In this document: one piece after another, positions 38,406-49,810 of the stretch | Layout: each line of letters starts with the position of its first letter | Numbering within the stretch: the stretch's first letter is position 1 | Source: Ancylostoma caninum | Taxonomy: Eukaryota > Nematoda > Chromadorea > Rhabditida > Ancylostomatidae | Direction: 5' to 3' | Length of the DNA stretch: 64,000 nucleotides | NCBI GenBank assembly: GCA_037903475.1 | Contig: JBAJFG010000649.1 | Location: 372,001-436,000, forward strand | Position numbers and translations under genes: made by a program | The notes under the pieces: model-generated | Told to the model about the DNA's origin: nothing | Seen by the model: the letters and a program-made list of their open reading frames with translations, nothing else | Databases searched by the model: none

Positions 38406-40082
38406 AAAACTGGCAAACTATGGGGAAGCAAGAGTTAAGTTAAGCAGGCTGACAACAGGCCAATCCTAATGGGTTTTTGCTTTGATGCAGAGGTCAAAGC
38501 TAACGAAAGTGGGGTAGCATATGGAAGCAGCTGATTCTTCAACGTACCCTTGTACAAGTTCCTGCCAATTTTGACTTCTTTTTCCACAAAGGTGGAAGAA
38601 AATCTCGCTGCTGCTGCGTACGGCAAACGAAATAAACGATAGGTTCCGAATGAGGGTTCCGAGAGGCAAACCGACTGACTTGACGGCTTTCCCACAGCTT
38701 TCACAGCTTTGTTAATTTGTCCTATGGCTCTATATGGTTACTCAGTCGTGAGCAGCTTCTCGTCTATGAATACCGTCCTCAAGTGGGCGTCACGTCCTGC
38801 TCGGAGGGAGCGGATACTTTGAGCTTTTGAGGGCCGTGATCCACCCTAGAGGAGGGAACATTGAAGGAATCTGATGTGTTTTTTCTTTTCGTCGGATAAC
38901 ATGCTTTCATACGTTTTTTGCGCTTTTTATTGTGTGGGACTGCTCACCTGTATGTGATTCATGTCGAAGTACGATAAAGACAAAGACAAATACGTAGAAA
39001 AGTTGTTGAAAGGATGAAAGGTGTTCTAAACCGATCCCAGCAGTGTCGAAAAGGAGACGAGTTCCTTGACTTCACGGATTTGGACCGAAAACAAGTGTTA
39101 TTCTTCTATGTATGATTGATGAGTTGGAGTCGGGATTTTCTGTAGTTATTTGTGGAAAGTAATTTGTAGCAGGACTATGTACACATTTGGTTCGTCTAAG
39201 CAACACTAAAAAATCTTTAGTGCACGTTCATTCCTTAACATAATGCATCTTCCATAAATTGCACAGATAAGCAAACACCATATTTTTCTTAGGCGAAATT
39301 AAAAACATCACTTTGTTTAATGGCTATAGTATTAGTCCAAGACAAAAATACACAAAGCAGCCACTGATGAATGGCATGTGGCACTTCGTTGATCCCTCTG
39401 TTCTTTTTTCTTTTGGGATTTTCCCACAATATCACCATCGAATTTATCTCCTGCTATCTGCTATTACAAGGGAATAGTTACATTTCTTAGTCAAATAGAA
39501 ACAAGGGTGGAGCAATACTGAGTGGTAAAAACTTCTGATGAAGGTGTTTGAGATCCTATGGCATTCACGACAATGTTGTATGCTTCCCGATAACCCAATG
39601 CCTAAGAATTCACTCCAGTAAGAAAAGAACATGTAATGATTGAGACGAACTACCTCCCAAAACAAAAAAAAATTAAATTCTCCTGATTAAAATATCCTGA
39701 AAATTAAAAAGACAGGTTAATGAGCGAAATTCTCCCATTTTGGCTAACAAGAAGAAAGTATTTTTTTCTCGTGATACTTTGTGATTCATCGCAGAGGTTA
39801 TGCTATCAGTCGTATATCGAAATGTAGTAGAATTTCCCTCTGTTGTCGTATAGGCTTTCAAAGCGACGATAGATGAGTATTTATGCTTACTATTTACCCT
39901 CTGTTCAAGTGCAACCGTCACCCAGAAAGGTATAAGAGAGTTTTCCCAGCAAGGTTCGGTATGCATATCTTACCATTTTCACCATCTCTTTGGGCCACTT
40001 CTCAAGAGTTGTCAAGAGTTGTCTTTGTATTCAGAACACATGCCAATTTTTGTCCAAGAAACTTGTCCATGCCCTGTACATT

Positions 40083-40180
40083 TACTCAGGGTGAACGTGT
40101 TGATGCCCGTGTTAGCGATGGGTAAATTTATGAAGTGGTAACGTGTTTACCGTGGGTAATCTCAATGATGCGTGTGGCTT
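40083..40180. repeat. GGGTAA palindromic element, copy 4
   Basis: CTCAGGGTGAACGTGTTGAT, GCGATGGGTAAATTTATG and TTTACCGTGGGTAATCTCAA with a GATGCGTGTGGC tail. It is flanked at 39949-39986 and 40379-40414 by two near-identical 36-base direct repeats (AGCAAGG(T/A)TCGGTATGCATAT...). Confidence 0.65.
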
Positions 40181-40861
40181 CAGATCGATTTTCGGATGGG
40201 TTGCAGCTTTTCGTAGGAAATTCCCGACGACTATTTGCAGGAAAAAGTGTTGACTGAAAAATGAGCTTCATTACCTAGATGGTGTTCCGTTCAAATCTCT
40301 CATAGTGAACACAGCCATGGCGGGGCCTATAATATTTCCTATTTATCAGGGTAACGGCTTGGGCATAGTACAATCCTTTAGCAAGGATCGGTATGCATAT
40401 TTTACCATTTTCACCACATTTACTTGCATATATATGTAGTGCAGTTGACGATTCGCAAGCATCTGATCTGTAGAAATGCATCACATCAAACATCACTTTT
40501 TCCCTGGTCTCCTGAAAAAATTTTGAGGAAAAAAAATCAGGAGTGTAATAAGTGAGAGTGGGCGTCTAATTTTTCTTCCCACTAACACCCAGAACTTCCA
40601 CTGCATTCAGTTCCATAGAACCAGATTGTATTATTGTTTCCACTTCCATTCAACCTTGTGTATACTATCAATCTGCAGCTGATCGCAGCACTCACTCATC
40701 ATAATAGCAGCTACTGTGATTGTAAACAACACCGTAACTGATAAGCAGTGCAGTAAATCAAATAAACAATGTGTAAGATATTCGTGCTCCACAATGTTTA
40801 AAGTAGCGATGAATTGAATTGCGTAGTGATGATCCACTTAACTTGTGGATTTAGTGTTTAG

Positions 40862-41037
40862 TGAAAAAAGGCCGACATCTAGTACAAGCTGGCACGGTCG
40901 CTCGACCTGGATTCGCCGTGGTCCACAAAAACGGGCTACAATGTTATTGTAGTGATCCGAGGAAACGCGCAAGAAGTCGCTACGACGCTTTGAAGCAGTA
41001 CGAAGGGAACTGTGGACTATTTGGAAAGGTTACGTGA
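40862..41037 (+). other. Coding-like exon ending in a stop, unknown protein
   Basis: After a TTTAG acceptor (AG at 40860-40861) the frame is open for 57 codons to TGA at 41035-41037. It includes GTVARPGFAVVHKNG and a cysteine-bearing end CYCSDPRKR...NCGLFGKVT. Wobble bases are often C or G (GTC, GTG, CGC, TAC, AAG), unlike the surrounding AT-rich DNA. No upstream exon with a matching phase 1 donor was identified, and I do not recognise the family. It could be the last exon of a small, perhaps secreted, protein, or an old element fragment. Confidence 0.33.
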
Positions 41038-42018
41038 CTTAATTATGCTATATTCCATAACAAAACTGAGTAGTAACTTCTGTTTTTGTTGGGAATTGCC
41101 CTGTTTCTCCTTGTATTTATTTTATATCGAGACATTTTTTAAGCTTTTGGCATCTATAGCAACCACTAGTGGCTGTTCACTCTTCCTTTCAGTTCGACAA
41201 ATGCTAATCATTGTAGGCACATGCTAGAAAAGGTCTCTGCATTTGCAGAAAATTAATATTCGTTTGTGAATGGTGCTGTCAGTGTTGTTGCCTTCTCTCC
41301 TTTCTTTGTTGTATGTACTTTCGTCTATTTTGGCATCAGCTTTACACACAAATTGTTGTGATGGAAACAGGGCAACCGGATGAAAATTGAATAACCATAA
41401 CAATATAATTAATAAATCATCTCTCCATCCAAAAGGAGTCGAATGTTGCGGGAATAGACAGCTTTTAACCCTTGCTATTGTTCCTCCAGACTTGTGTTTC
41501 TCCCGCTTTCCAAGCATCCAGATTTCTGACTTATTTGGAATCGAGTTTTGAAGCTCTGTTGTATCTGATGCATTGTTCGTTTCTAAGTACACTGAATTGG
41601 TTTGGTCAGAAAAGTAAATTTACTGCTCAGAGGTCGTACTACATACATTGCAGCTGTTGTTAGTGTAATCACGACAGCGAGTGACCACGTCAAAATCCCC
41701 ACATACCACATCTTCAGAACTACGACCGGTTTCTGGATGAATTCCACTTTCAACCGACAGCTTACAAACAATTGGATGATTTTTAATCATCATAGGCAAT
41801 TACAAGCTTCTTACTAACAAGTGAATATTTAGTTTAAACTACTGCTTCTGATTGCAAAAGCTGTTCATTTGCAATCGCTTCCAAGTTCTGGGGTCAGCTA
41901 GCCATTGTTTAACCCCTCACGCCGACGCTGGAAAAGATGTTTCTCCAGTTGAAACGAAAAAAAAAACACTGCAAAGTGCTTTAAAGTGATCTGTCAGCTC
42001 ATCTTCGATGTTCAAGAT

Positions 42019-42156
42019 TTCTAGAGGCCACAGGGTCCCGATGCATCAATGGGATTACCCGGGGTAAAAGTACTGACGCCCGTGCTAACAGTGGGTAAAT
42101 TTGTGTGGCGTTAAGAATTTACCTTGCGTAATTTCAGTGATGCATGCGGCCTCAGA
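42019..42156. repeat. GGGTAA palindromic element, copy 5
   Basis: GATGCATCAATGGGATTACC, CGGGGTAAAAGTACTGACGC, AGTGGGTAAATTTGTG and GATGCATGCGGCCTCAG mark both halves of the palindrome. A partial copy follows at 42211-42260. Confidence 0.7.
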
Positions 42157-43187
42157 AGTTCACGAAAACGCTTTACTTACAGGGGAGTTGACAGTGTTGC
42201 TGGACTGCACGCATAGTTGAGATTACCCATGGTAAACGTGTCAACATGCCCAAATTTACTAATAACCTAGTACCTACCATGTTCACTCATACGTGACGTT
42301 ATCTATACTCAGCCGCCCATGTAGCCCCAGTATACCCATGGTTATGAGACCACATGTCCTTCAAACGATGCAACCGGGCCCAGGATCTCTAACGATCTCA
42401 ACAAAATGATTTGATGTACTGGTTACCCGATTAAACCAGCCACACAGCCTCCTAGAGCTGATAGGTTCCACACCTTCAATTCACAGCAAATATCATCTTT
42501 TAATTTTTATCTGCCTCGTTGACAACGGTTGCAAGTCTTAGGAAATGATGAAACTTCTTACCAAGTAACCACAGGCCTAATTGTCCGAAAATATAGAAGA
42601 TAAAAGCTTTGAGAAAAACAGGTTCCTATATGTAGTAACAGAAAGGTGACAGTTCCAAATTCATTCTCGTTCATTTACTAGGGAATAAAACCTAGGGAAT
42701 AAAAAATGAATGCTGTTTTCATAATTTAGTCAAAGAAATACATATGATCACACTCTACATTACTTTGCATATACCTGGTATAAACTTCTTGAGAGTGAGA
42801 TTCAATGCACAAGATTTCCTGACTGACCCCATTTTGTTTGAAAACTATCAGGTAGAATGATAGCGGAGGCTAACGCAGATAGATTAAGAAATTGTGACGT
42901 GGATCATGCATCTGCAGAATCTGTGTGTACACTCAATTGTTAGAAGTAATCACTCAGCGATGGGCGGATTATGCTCCAAACAAAAGTCTCAGCAGGCAGG
43001 CCAAGATCCAGGTGCGCGTTTTCACATCTATGAACTAACCCTAGAGTTCCTTCCCAACGTAGAAAAGAAATGCATACATTCCCTTCATACGAATTTGATT
43101 CTGTACGTATAGTGTGTTCCACCCGAGAAAATAAGTAGTTGGAGAGATCTTACTATTTTCCCTACTTACTATATATAAACGATTAGT

Positions 43188-43730
43188 TCATTGTGTCCAT
43201 GGGGAGTCATTTGGTGCGTCGAATTCAAATGCACTGCCGGTATTCAGCGCACCAATTTTAAATTCTAAAGGTACGAGAATTTTGGATGCCACTTTCAACC
43301 TCGTCTAAAAAATGGCTTTGCTGTGAATGCCAGAGTTACACACTTCAAACCCGTGGTTATCAATATCTGAGAGATAGGTGTGGAAATTTTTGTCTCCAAC
43401 GGGGTTTGTAATAAGGAACTGGGCGGGTTTGATGTCTTGCATTTGGAAGGCGTTGTGGATTTGGGACAGCTCAGATGCAATTTTTTCGGAGTGCTAAACT
43501 TGGGGAGGGTGGTGCGCCCAAAATCGGATTGCCAGGTTAGACGAATTGGCTAATCGCAGAGCTCAGCCACCTCCCCTCTCCTCTCATCCCCTCCGCCCCT
43601 CCAGGCATCAGGTACTACTTACGAATACCTCCAAACAAAAAAATGAAATAAGTAATCAAAAATTCCTTCCAAACCTTCCTTGTTATGAGAATTTGTGGAT
43701 AGATTTTCAGGGTTGTATTCATCATTGAGT
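43188..43730 (-). pseudogene. Coding-like fragment cut by a TTAA element
   Basis: Three minus-strand blocks look coding. Block A (43730-43623) begins LNDEYNPENLST, ends FFVWRYS and has a GTAAGT donor. Block B (43493-43344) begins HSEKIASELSQ after a TTTAG acceptor and ends DIDNHGFE. Block C (43304-43188), after a TTTTTTAG acceptor, begins TRLKVASK and ends NDSPWTQ-stop. B joins C in phase across a possible 39-nt intron; without that splice there is a TAG. A does not join B in phase, and A is cut at its 5' side by the element at 43731. I do not recognise the family. A decayed gene or a transposon protein remnant is likeliest, but an intact unknown 3' end cannot be excluded. Confidence 0.35.
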
Positions 43731-44245
43731 TTAAAGGCAAGGTCAGGGCAAAATTCCATCTCCCGAATTTCCATTGGATTCGTAGCCCACGGCGACGCCT
43801 TGGACGAAAACTATAGAAAAATCTCCGAAAAAGTCCCACAACAAATGCTTTCCATCGACCAATTTCGGTACGGCGTTTGCGGGTTTGCGGCGTCCGTGCT
43901 TTCAAATTACGTTATACTGCGCGCCCTACATGCTGTCTGTTGTGGCGTCGTAGGAAGAAAATCATATTCAGAGGACTGATGGTCCGTTTGATGGGGTGGG
44001 GAAGCTTTAACGAAGTGTTCGTTAGGCTCTATGTATCCAAGCGTCCAGCGTTGCTCAGTATGCACGAGCAGCATCTGTTGGTTGGAGCGCGTTTTCCCAC
44101 GAATACCGTAATCTTCGGACGTTTTGTCCCATATCTATAGCTTATACCGAGGTATCAAACTTGAGATACATGCTACATATATGGTATGGACTCCAGAGAG
44201 CAAAAAACCTGGGTGGGCAAGATTTTGACCGGACCTTGCCTTTAA
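43731..44245. mobile_element. TTAA-flanked piggyBac-like non-autonomous element
   Basis: Begins TTAAAGGCAAGGTC and ends GGACCTTGCCTTTAA, that is short inverted ends AGGCAAGGTC inside a duplicated TTAA, the hallmark of piggyBac insertions. At 515 bp it is too short for a transposase. A truncated relative lies at 53429-53655; both share the internal GGCGACGCCTTGGACGAAAA-like segment (GGCGATGCC in the second copy), and their open frames are similar (DENYRKI.EKVPQ). Confidence 0.7.
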
Positions 44246-45030
44246 GCATGGTGCATTTGGGGGTAAAATGGAGTTGGGGGGGGGGGGGGGCCGTTTTGAC
44301 TTGTTTGCATTTTAGGTTACTACTATACGTTAATAAAGCTAACAGGTCAGGGCGTTCTGGACAGTCAGAGCATTCTGGACGTGTCAGCTAACAGCTCTGA
44401 ACGTGCAGGACAGGTCATATTATCGACTAATACCCGAAGTGCCCCCCCCCCCTCCCCAACTCCATCTTGCCCAATCCCGGTTCCGTTGAAATTTCAGCTT
44501 CTTCCGACATCCATCAAAAACTTTACCTTCTACCCATGGGTTCACCTTCAGTCCGAGGCAAGGTCCACCTCTATTCGTGACACGTAAAGTATAAGATCAG
44601 GTACATTCCTCCGCTTACCCTGGGTAAAATCTCAGATGCATTTATTAAGGCATTTCATGGCTACACTGTATGGGAGGTGGCAGTGTACCAAAATTTACCC
44701 TCTACCTGGCACCCATCAACATGTTTAACCATATGTGACGCTGCCTCCTTCAAGCTGCTATCGATGATCCATAGCCATGTCGGTGCTCCGGCCTTGGTTG
44801 CATCATTGAAACTACTCAGGGTAAACGTATTGATCCTCGTACTGACTACGGTTAGATTTGTGGGTATTACCACGCTTACCTCAGGGCCGTATGCATCATT
44901 GAGATTACCCAAGGTAAAAGTGTCAACAACACACAAATTTACCCATCGTTGGCACGGGCCTCAACACGTTCACCCTAAGTAACCTCGATGATGAATCCAA
45001 ACCCAGGTCATCTCAATCATGCATGCGGCC
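44200..45030. repeat. Repeat cluster: G/C-tract inverted repeat and GGGTAA copies
   Basis: AATGGAGTTGGGGGGG (about 44266-44288) is mirrored by CCCCCCTCCCCAACTCCATC (about 44447-44466), an inverted pair around a 150-base spacer. GGGTAA-family copies follow at about 44612-44700, 44800-44905 and 44893-45000, the last two abutting. No gene is seen in this stretch. Confidence 0.5.
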
Positions 45031-45177
45031 CCAGGGCTAAACCAAACGTTATGAATGTTGCAGAAACTCCTGAAGAAAGGGTTTCACCCATCTTCACACC
45101 ATTTTACAAGTAGAACACGGTAGAACATGTTCCAGTAGGCCTGAGCCACGAATTTATGTCGCTTTAAAAGTGGCGCT

Positions 45178-45534
45178 TCGTGGCAGGACCGCATTTGGGG
45201 CGCCTCGACGTGGGATGGGCGGTGCGGCGTGTTGTTGTTGATTTTCCGCCGTCGCAGCTGCTGTGGGCGCTGCGTCGCCGGTGCCAGTCGACGGATTTTT
45301 CTCGAATCGACGCCTGCGTCCCTGCTGTCAGCACGGACGCAGCGCTCACTCTGCCTCGTGGTCTCTGGCCGGCTGGTCGTCCCCCGTTCCCGCGCCGTGG
45401 AGGCGTTTTGAAGTGGTTTTTCTGGAGGTCTTGGGATGTCCGTTCGATTTTTGTCCATCTCGCTCTCGTTCGCCAACGTTCACCGCAAATTTCGGCTCAA
45501 ATACTTCTCCTACATCTAATCCATCTCCTTTCAG
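45178..45534 (+). promoter_or_regulatory. GC-rich 5' region of the cyclophilin gene
   Basis: Abruptly GC-rich DNA precedes a CTCCTTTCAG acceptor with AG at 45533-45534, 17 bases before the cyclophilin ATG. This fits spliced-leader trans-splicing or a 5'-UTR exon and intron. The same reading frame as the cyclophilin stays open back to an ATG at 45180 (124 extra codons), but the added sequence is Arg/Ser/Pro-rich, resembles no domain and is overlapped by open frames on both strands, so I treat it as non-coding. Confidence 0.45.
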
Positions 45535-45551
45535 TAGTTGCCCAAGAGAAC

Positions 45552-46543
45552 ATGGCTCGTCCACAAGTTTTCTTCGATATCACCATCGGTGGAAAGGCCT
45601 CAGGCCGTATCGTTATGGAGGTTAGCCTATATTCTCTAATTTCTACCCAATCAGGCGGCATTTGTGCCCATTTCAGCTCTACTCCGACATTGTCCCGAAA
45701 ACCGCAGAGAACTTCCGTGCGCTCTGCACTGGCGAGAAGGGAATGGGCAAATCCGGCAAGCCGCTCCACTTCAAGGGATGCAAATTCCACCGTATCATCC
45801 CGAACTTCATGATCCAAGGTGGTGACTTCACCCGTGGAAATGGAACTGGTGGCGAGTCCATCTATGGCGAGAAATTCCCCGATGAGAACTTCAAGGAGCG
45901 ACACACTGGACCTGGTGTGCTTTCCATGGTAGGTCTTGTAATGAGGATATTTCTAGGCTTCTAGCAGAGTACGTCAATTCAAAATGAATCAAAGTGAACC
46001 GAATATGAAAGTGCCAAATATAGGTGAGAAGATGCGTATCGATCCCACCAGAGGTTTCGCCCGTAGAGACTAAGTGCATACTCTCGGGTACCCTTAGTAA
46101 TAGAAATAGGTTAGCTTATCACATTTCATCGGGGTAGGGGGTTCCTGAAGCTATTAAAGTTTGAAGTCAGACCCGAAGCACTTATGTACGTTCTGATCCC
46201 GGCAACATCAGATATACTTCATTGAGTATAGAGTTAGGCTGTTTTACTTCTTCGTTTACTCGGAGGCATTTCACGAATCCCATTCCAGGAGTGGCGTAGT
46301 TCTGTAACTACAGGTTCTGTTTGATGCGAATCGATTCATCCTTTTTAGGCCAACGCCGGTCCAAACACCAACGGATCGCAGTTCTTCCTGTGTACGGTAA
46401 AGACCGAATGGCTGGACGGTAAGCACGTAGTTTTCGGTCGCGTCATCGAGGGAATGGATGTTGTGAAAGCAATTGAGAGTCACGGATCGCAGTCCGGAAA
46501 GCCATCAAAGGACTGCGTGATTGCAGACTGTGGACAGCTGTAG
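45552..46543 (+). CDS. Cyclophilin-type peptidyl-prolyl isomerase, 3 exons
   Basis: Cytosolic cyclophilin A-type prolyl isomerase and cyclosporin receptor, 171 residues. Exons 45552-45620, 45677-45928 and 46349-46543; introns of 56 and 420 bp are GT-AG and in phase 0. The start [19 protein letters not shown] matches C. elegans CYN-3/CYN-7 type proteins. Active-site residues are all present: R62, F67, Q70, F120, W128 (the cyclosporin-sensitivity tryptophan) and H133. The insertion loop [10 protein letters not shown] (44-53) with Cys40 and Cys168 marks the divergent-loop class, in which these cysteines can form a disulphide. No signal peptide or targeting tail. An acceptor just upstream (AG at 45533-45534) suggests trans-splicing. 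Which C. elegans paralogue is the orthologue cannot be decided by eye. Confidence 0.96.
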
Positions 46544-47153
46544 ACAGCTGCCTGATCTCTGTTGTTTTTCTTTTTTCGTTCGTTTTTTTGTAATACCTGT
46601 GTGTGTTTACCGGTAACAGTCAAAAATTGTTGTATAATTTATTATTATGCACGATTCAGTAAAAGTAATAACATGGCCTATCTTTACGTTGTAGTAAATT
46701 TTATGGTCAGTGGTCGATTCGATTGGCTTTCGGAGAATGCGTCGTGTTAGGTATGGCGATTAGGGGAGGCGATGACGTATACCTTGGGGTCGATTTCGTT
46801 CTAAGATGTCGTCTGACGCAAGAAAGCGATACTTAGTTGTGGAATGCATTGATTATGGGGCTGTTAGCGCAAAACCTGGTTCATACGGTAGTTTATGACA
46901 GAGTGGTCAGCGTTCACGTGTTGTACATCGCTGAACCGCCACTATTACACTGCAAATGCCGCTGTTTATATGAGCTATGTGGTGGAGTGGAGAATTTTGA
47001 CCAGTTTCTGGAACTACTACTGCTTGAAAGGGTGTTTGTATCACCGCTGCAAATGTGATGTAGCGTACTTGCTGCAAGTATAGTTTCGATCAATTTTGAA
47101 ATGAAACTGGAAGGGGCAGAGGTAAATGTGTCTGCGCTCTATAGCTGTATCTA

Positions 47154-47275
47154 TAGTGCATCGGAGTCCGATCCGGTCGGATAAGAAAAGATGCGTATCG
47201 ATCCTCGTCGGATAGATATACGGACAGGGATCGATACTTTTCTTATCCGAACGGGTCGGACTCCGATGCACTGTA
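47154..47275. mobile_element. 122-bp palindromic element, AGTGCATCGG ends
   Basis: AGTGCATCGGAGTCCGATCC near the left end is mirrored by GGGTCGGACTCCGATGCACT at the right, and AAGATGCGTATCGATCC by GGATCGATACTTTT inside. TA flanks and CAGTG-like ends resemble Tc1/mariner-type MITEs. Confidence 0.8.
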
Positions 47276-47369
47276 AATGTGGCTTATTTTATAAGCAACT
47301 GTTCAGCTGTGAATTTTCTAGAATTTGGGTATTTCTTGGTAATAGTCGATATTTCTGGCAAATCATGAT

Positions 47370-47928
47370 TTGGCACTATTCCACTTGTTCTGCCCCAAAA
47401 TCTCAAAACCAAAAATCTCCCTAAAACTTCGTCTAGGGGGGTTATTTGACATGCTGATCACGAATATCATATTGATTTTGCACGGCAACCCCATTTGGGT
47501 AGGGTTGCGGTAGGGTAAGGGTAAGTATGGTATCTCACAAAAACACCTGAATTTTTGTCCACAGGGGTTTTTTGACATGCTGATCACGAATATCATATTG
47601 GTTTTGCACGGTAACCCCATTTCGGTAGGGTTACGGCAGGTATACTTACCCTTACCCCACCGTAACCCTATCCAAATGGGGTCACGGTGCAAAATGAGCA
47701 TGATATTCGTGCTCAGCATGTCAAAAAACCCCCCTAGACAAAAATTCAGGCGTTTTTGTGAGATACCATACTTACCCTTACCCTACCGCAACCCTACCCA
47801 AATGGGGTTACCGTGCAAAATCAATGTGATATTCGTGATCAGCATGTCAAATAACCCCCCTAGACGAAGTTCTAGGGAAATTTTTGATTTTGAGATTTTG
47901 GGGCAGAACAAGTGGAATAGTGCCCATG
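47370..47928. mobile_element. Long foldback element with over 100-bp inverted arms
   Basis: The left arm GGCACTATTCCACTTGTTCT...GCTGATCACGAATATCA is reverse-complemented by the right arm ending at about 47923; a second nested set (TACCCTTACCCTACC... against GGTAGGGTAAGGGTA...) pairs inside, so nearly the whole 559 bp can fold on itself. The nested arms contain TAGGGT/ACCCTA runs. No coding capacity. A diverged copy lies at 28129-28562 and a very degraded one at about 60554-60960. Confidence 0.85.
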
Positions 47929-49810
47929 ATTTGATCACGTGGAAGATCCAACTCCACTTTCGGACTAAGCCGGGTGTGTTTGCCAACGTCGAGTATGCAC
48001 TACATTAGCATTTCGTTGAAAGGTTGAGATCGTTTCAAGGTTATGGCCTCCCGAAAGTGTCCACGGGCGACTCGATAAAGTTTGTTTGTGCGGCACCGGC
48101 AATGATAAGCTGCTGCGACTTGTGCTTGTAGGAGTTTCCCTGGTAATAAAAGTGACCGCTGGCTTGCACATACACGTGTTAGGCCAGCATTTAAAGGAGT
48201 TCCCCGCGCAGAATTTGTTTTTCAAAGACACGACGGTCGTCTTTTTCGTGTCGTCGTCGAATCGATTAACGAAATGGGTCGACCTTCGATGTTTTCAGTG
48301 AAAAGAAGCGTTACTACAGACACTACGAAAAGTGCTGCTGCACATGTGTGCCTGTGCATGGTGTGCTAGGATGGGCTGATTCGATAGATGCTGCTCTTTT
48401 AGATGACTCATTGCCAGTTTGCGCGATCGATTGTATATTTTCAGGTGGATCGGCGGGTGGAGGTAATCGCCATGGTGAATTGTTTTAATTACCACGGATC
48501 CATCGTTGTTTAGGTTTTGAAGAGCATTTTCATCACAGGCAACAATGAAAATGGAGGGTTGCACAGCTTCCGCGTGATGTTTTCCTATTGTCAAGCTTTG
48601 ATATGCTTTGGTATGTGTTTTCGCTCAGATATGTCCTTACTACGTTCACAATTCAATAGATGTACTCTTGCCACACGCAAAGGTGCGCTGAAGACTGCTC
48701 GTCTGTATGGGTAGCGCTGACATCGCCGTTTTTGCCAGGAAGTGGAGATCGATGCGCCGATGGCTGTGCGCCCTTGTAGAAGTTCCGCATGGATATTTAT
48801 TTGTTTTTATCGTGTACACATAAATGTGCACTACAGCCTCGACGACAGCTTAAACATAACGAAAAAGGCCGTGAAAAAGTCTGGAAGATGGGGGAAGAGG
48901 TAGAAGGGACCTATTCTTATCCTCATTTCATCTTTCATCTACTCAATTGTAGGTCAGGCTGAGTTGTAATGATTGACATTTGTACCACTCTTTTTTCGGA
49001 CATAAGCCATACAGTCACATTAACGAAGAACAATGGAATGGATGCATCCAGAAGGGATGGAAGACGTGCTTTTTCTAATTCTTCGCAGTTCTCACGCGGT
49101 TGTCATGCAATTTATTTGAATTGGTGCATAAAGGATGGTGCATAACAGTGGCTGACTTGCGGGTTTATTGCTATCACACACTGAAAACGGCGTAAAATGT
49201 TGTTGACTGTGGTCTGTTACCTGTTTGTAATGAGAACAATAGAATAATAGAGTTCATAACTCTAATACAAACTCAAGGATATTAGGCTGCCGCAATCCTC
49301 CACTTGGAATTTTCTAGCCTGTCTCACCGTCCGCAGCAACATCGATTTCGATGCGTATCGATTTGGGCGGAGCCAGCTTCGCTGTTGCATGCTCCACCGG
49401 TAATCGATAAGTATCCAAATCGATAGCGTCTAAACGACGACGACGCAGGGTGCTATACTTCACAGTGGCGACGGTACGCCTTCCAATTATGAAGCTCTCC
49501 AAATCGGTCAGAGGAAGAAGGTGCGTGATTGTGTACGGTTACCGAACGGACAATTTATTTATCTCATACACTGAGGATAGTTGTGCCCAGAAGGTTATTT
49601 ATATCCACTTTTTTCGTATGAACTCGTCTCGTCGCAAGAGTTCACTTTACACATTCTTGTTAGTGCGTATATTAAAGGCTCGTCGGGACAATGGCCGATT
49701 CGAGTAAAAGCGAACGAACATTCGCAAAGCTTTTGAACGCGAACGAACCTACGCAAAGCTTTTGAACATTTCATAAAAATTCTTCAATATTATACGTGTA
49801 AGCAAAACTA

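Larger units (their letters stand above)
21365..43187. other. Long intergenic stretch 5' of lec-1, no supported gene
   Basis: No conserved protein family was seen in either strand over almost 22 kb. Content: lec-1 upstream sequence, microsatellites, a GC-rich patch near 22790-22960, one foldback element (28129-28562), a degenerate telomere-like array (33089-33140), GGGTAA palindromes and unsupported ORFs up to 157 codons. A coding-like fragment is noted separately at 40862-41037. Confidence 0.55.

Noticed and set aside
43783..43995. Shared frame DENYRKI.EKVPQ in two places as a conserved protein
   Set aside because: Both copies lie inside the TTAA element family, so the similarity is repeat homology, not evidence for a gene.
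46810..46902. Short frame MSSDARKRYLVVEC... 270 bp downstream of the cyclophilin, as an operon partner
   Set aside because: Only 30 codons to a stop, no good donor and no recognisable continuation.
48031..48594. Several protein-like frames on both strands upstream of the foldback element
   Set aside because: Three different frames look equally plausible over the same DNA, none joins cleanly in phase and no family was recognised; balanced base composition probably explains it.
49314..49502. 62-codon minus-strand frame with coding-like codon use
   Set aside because: Part of the same ATCGAT-rich repeat as 36960-37060, so it is more likely element-derived than a gene.
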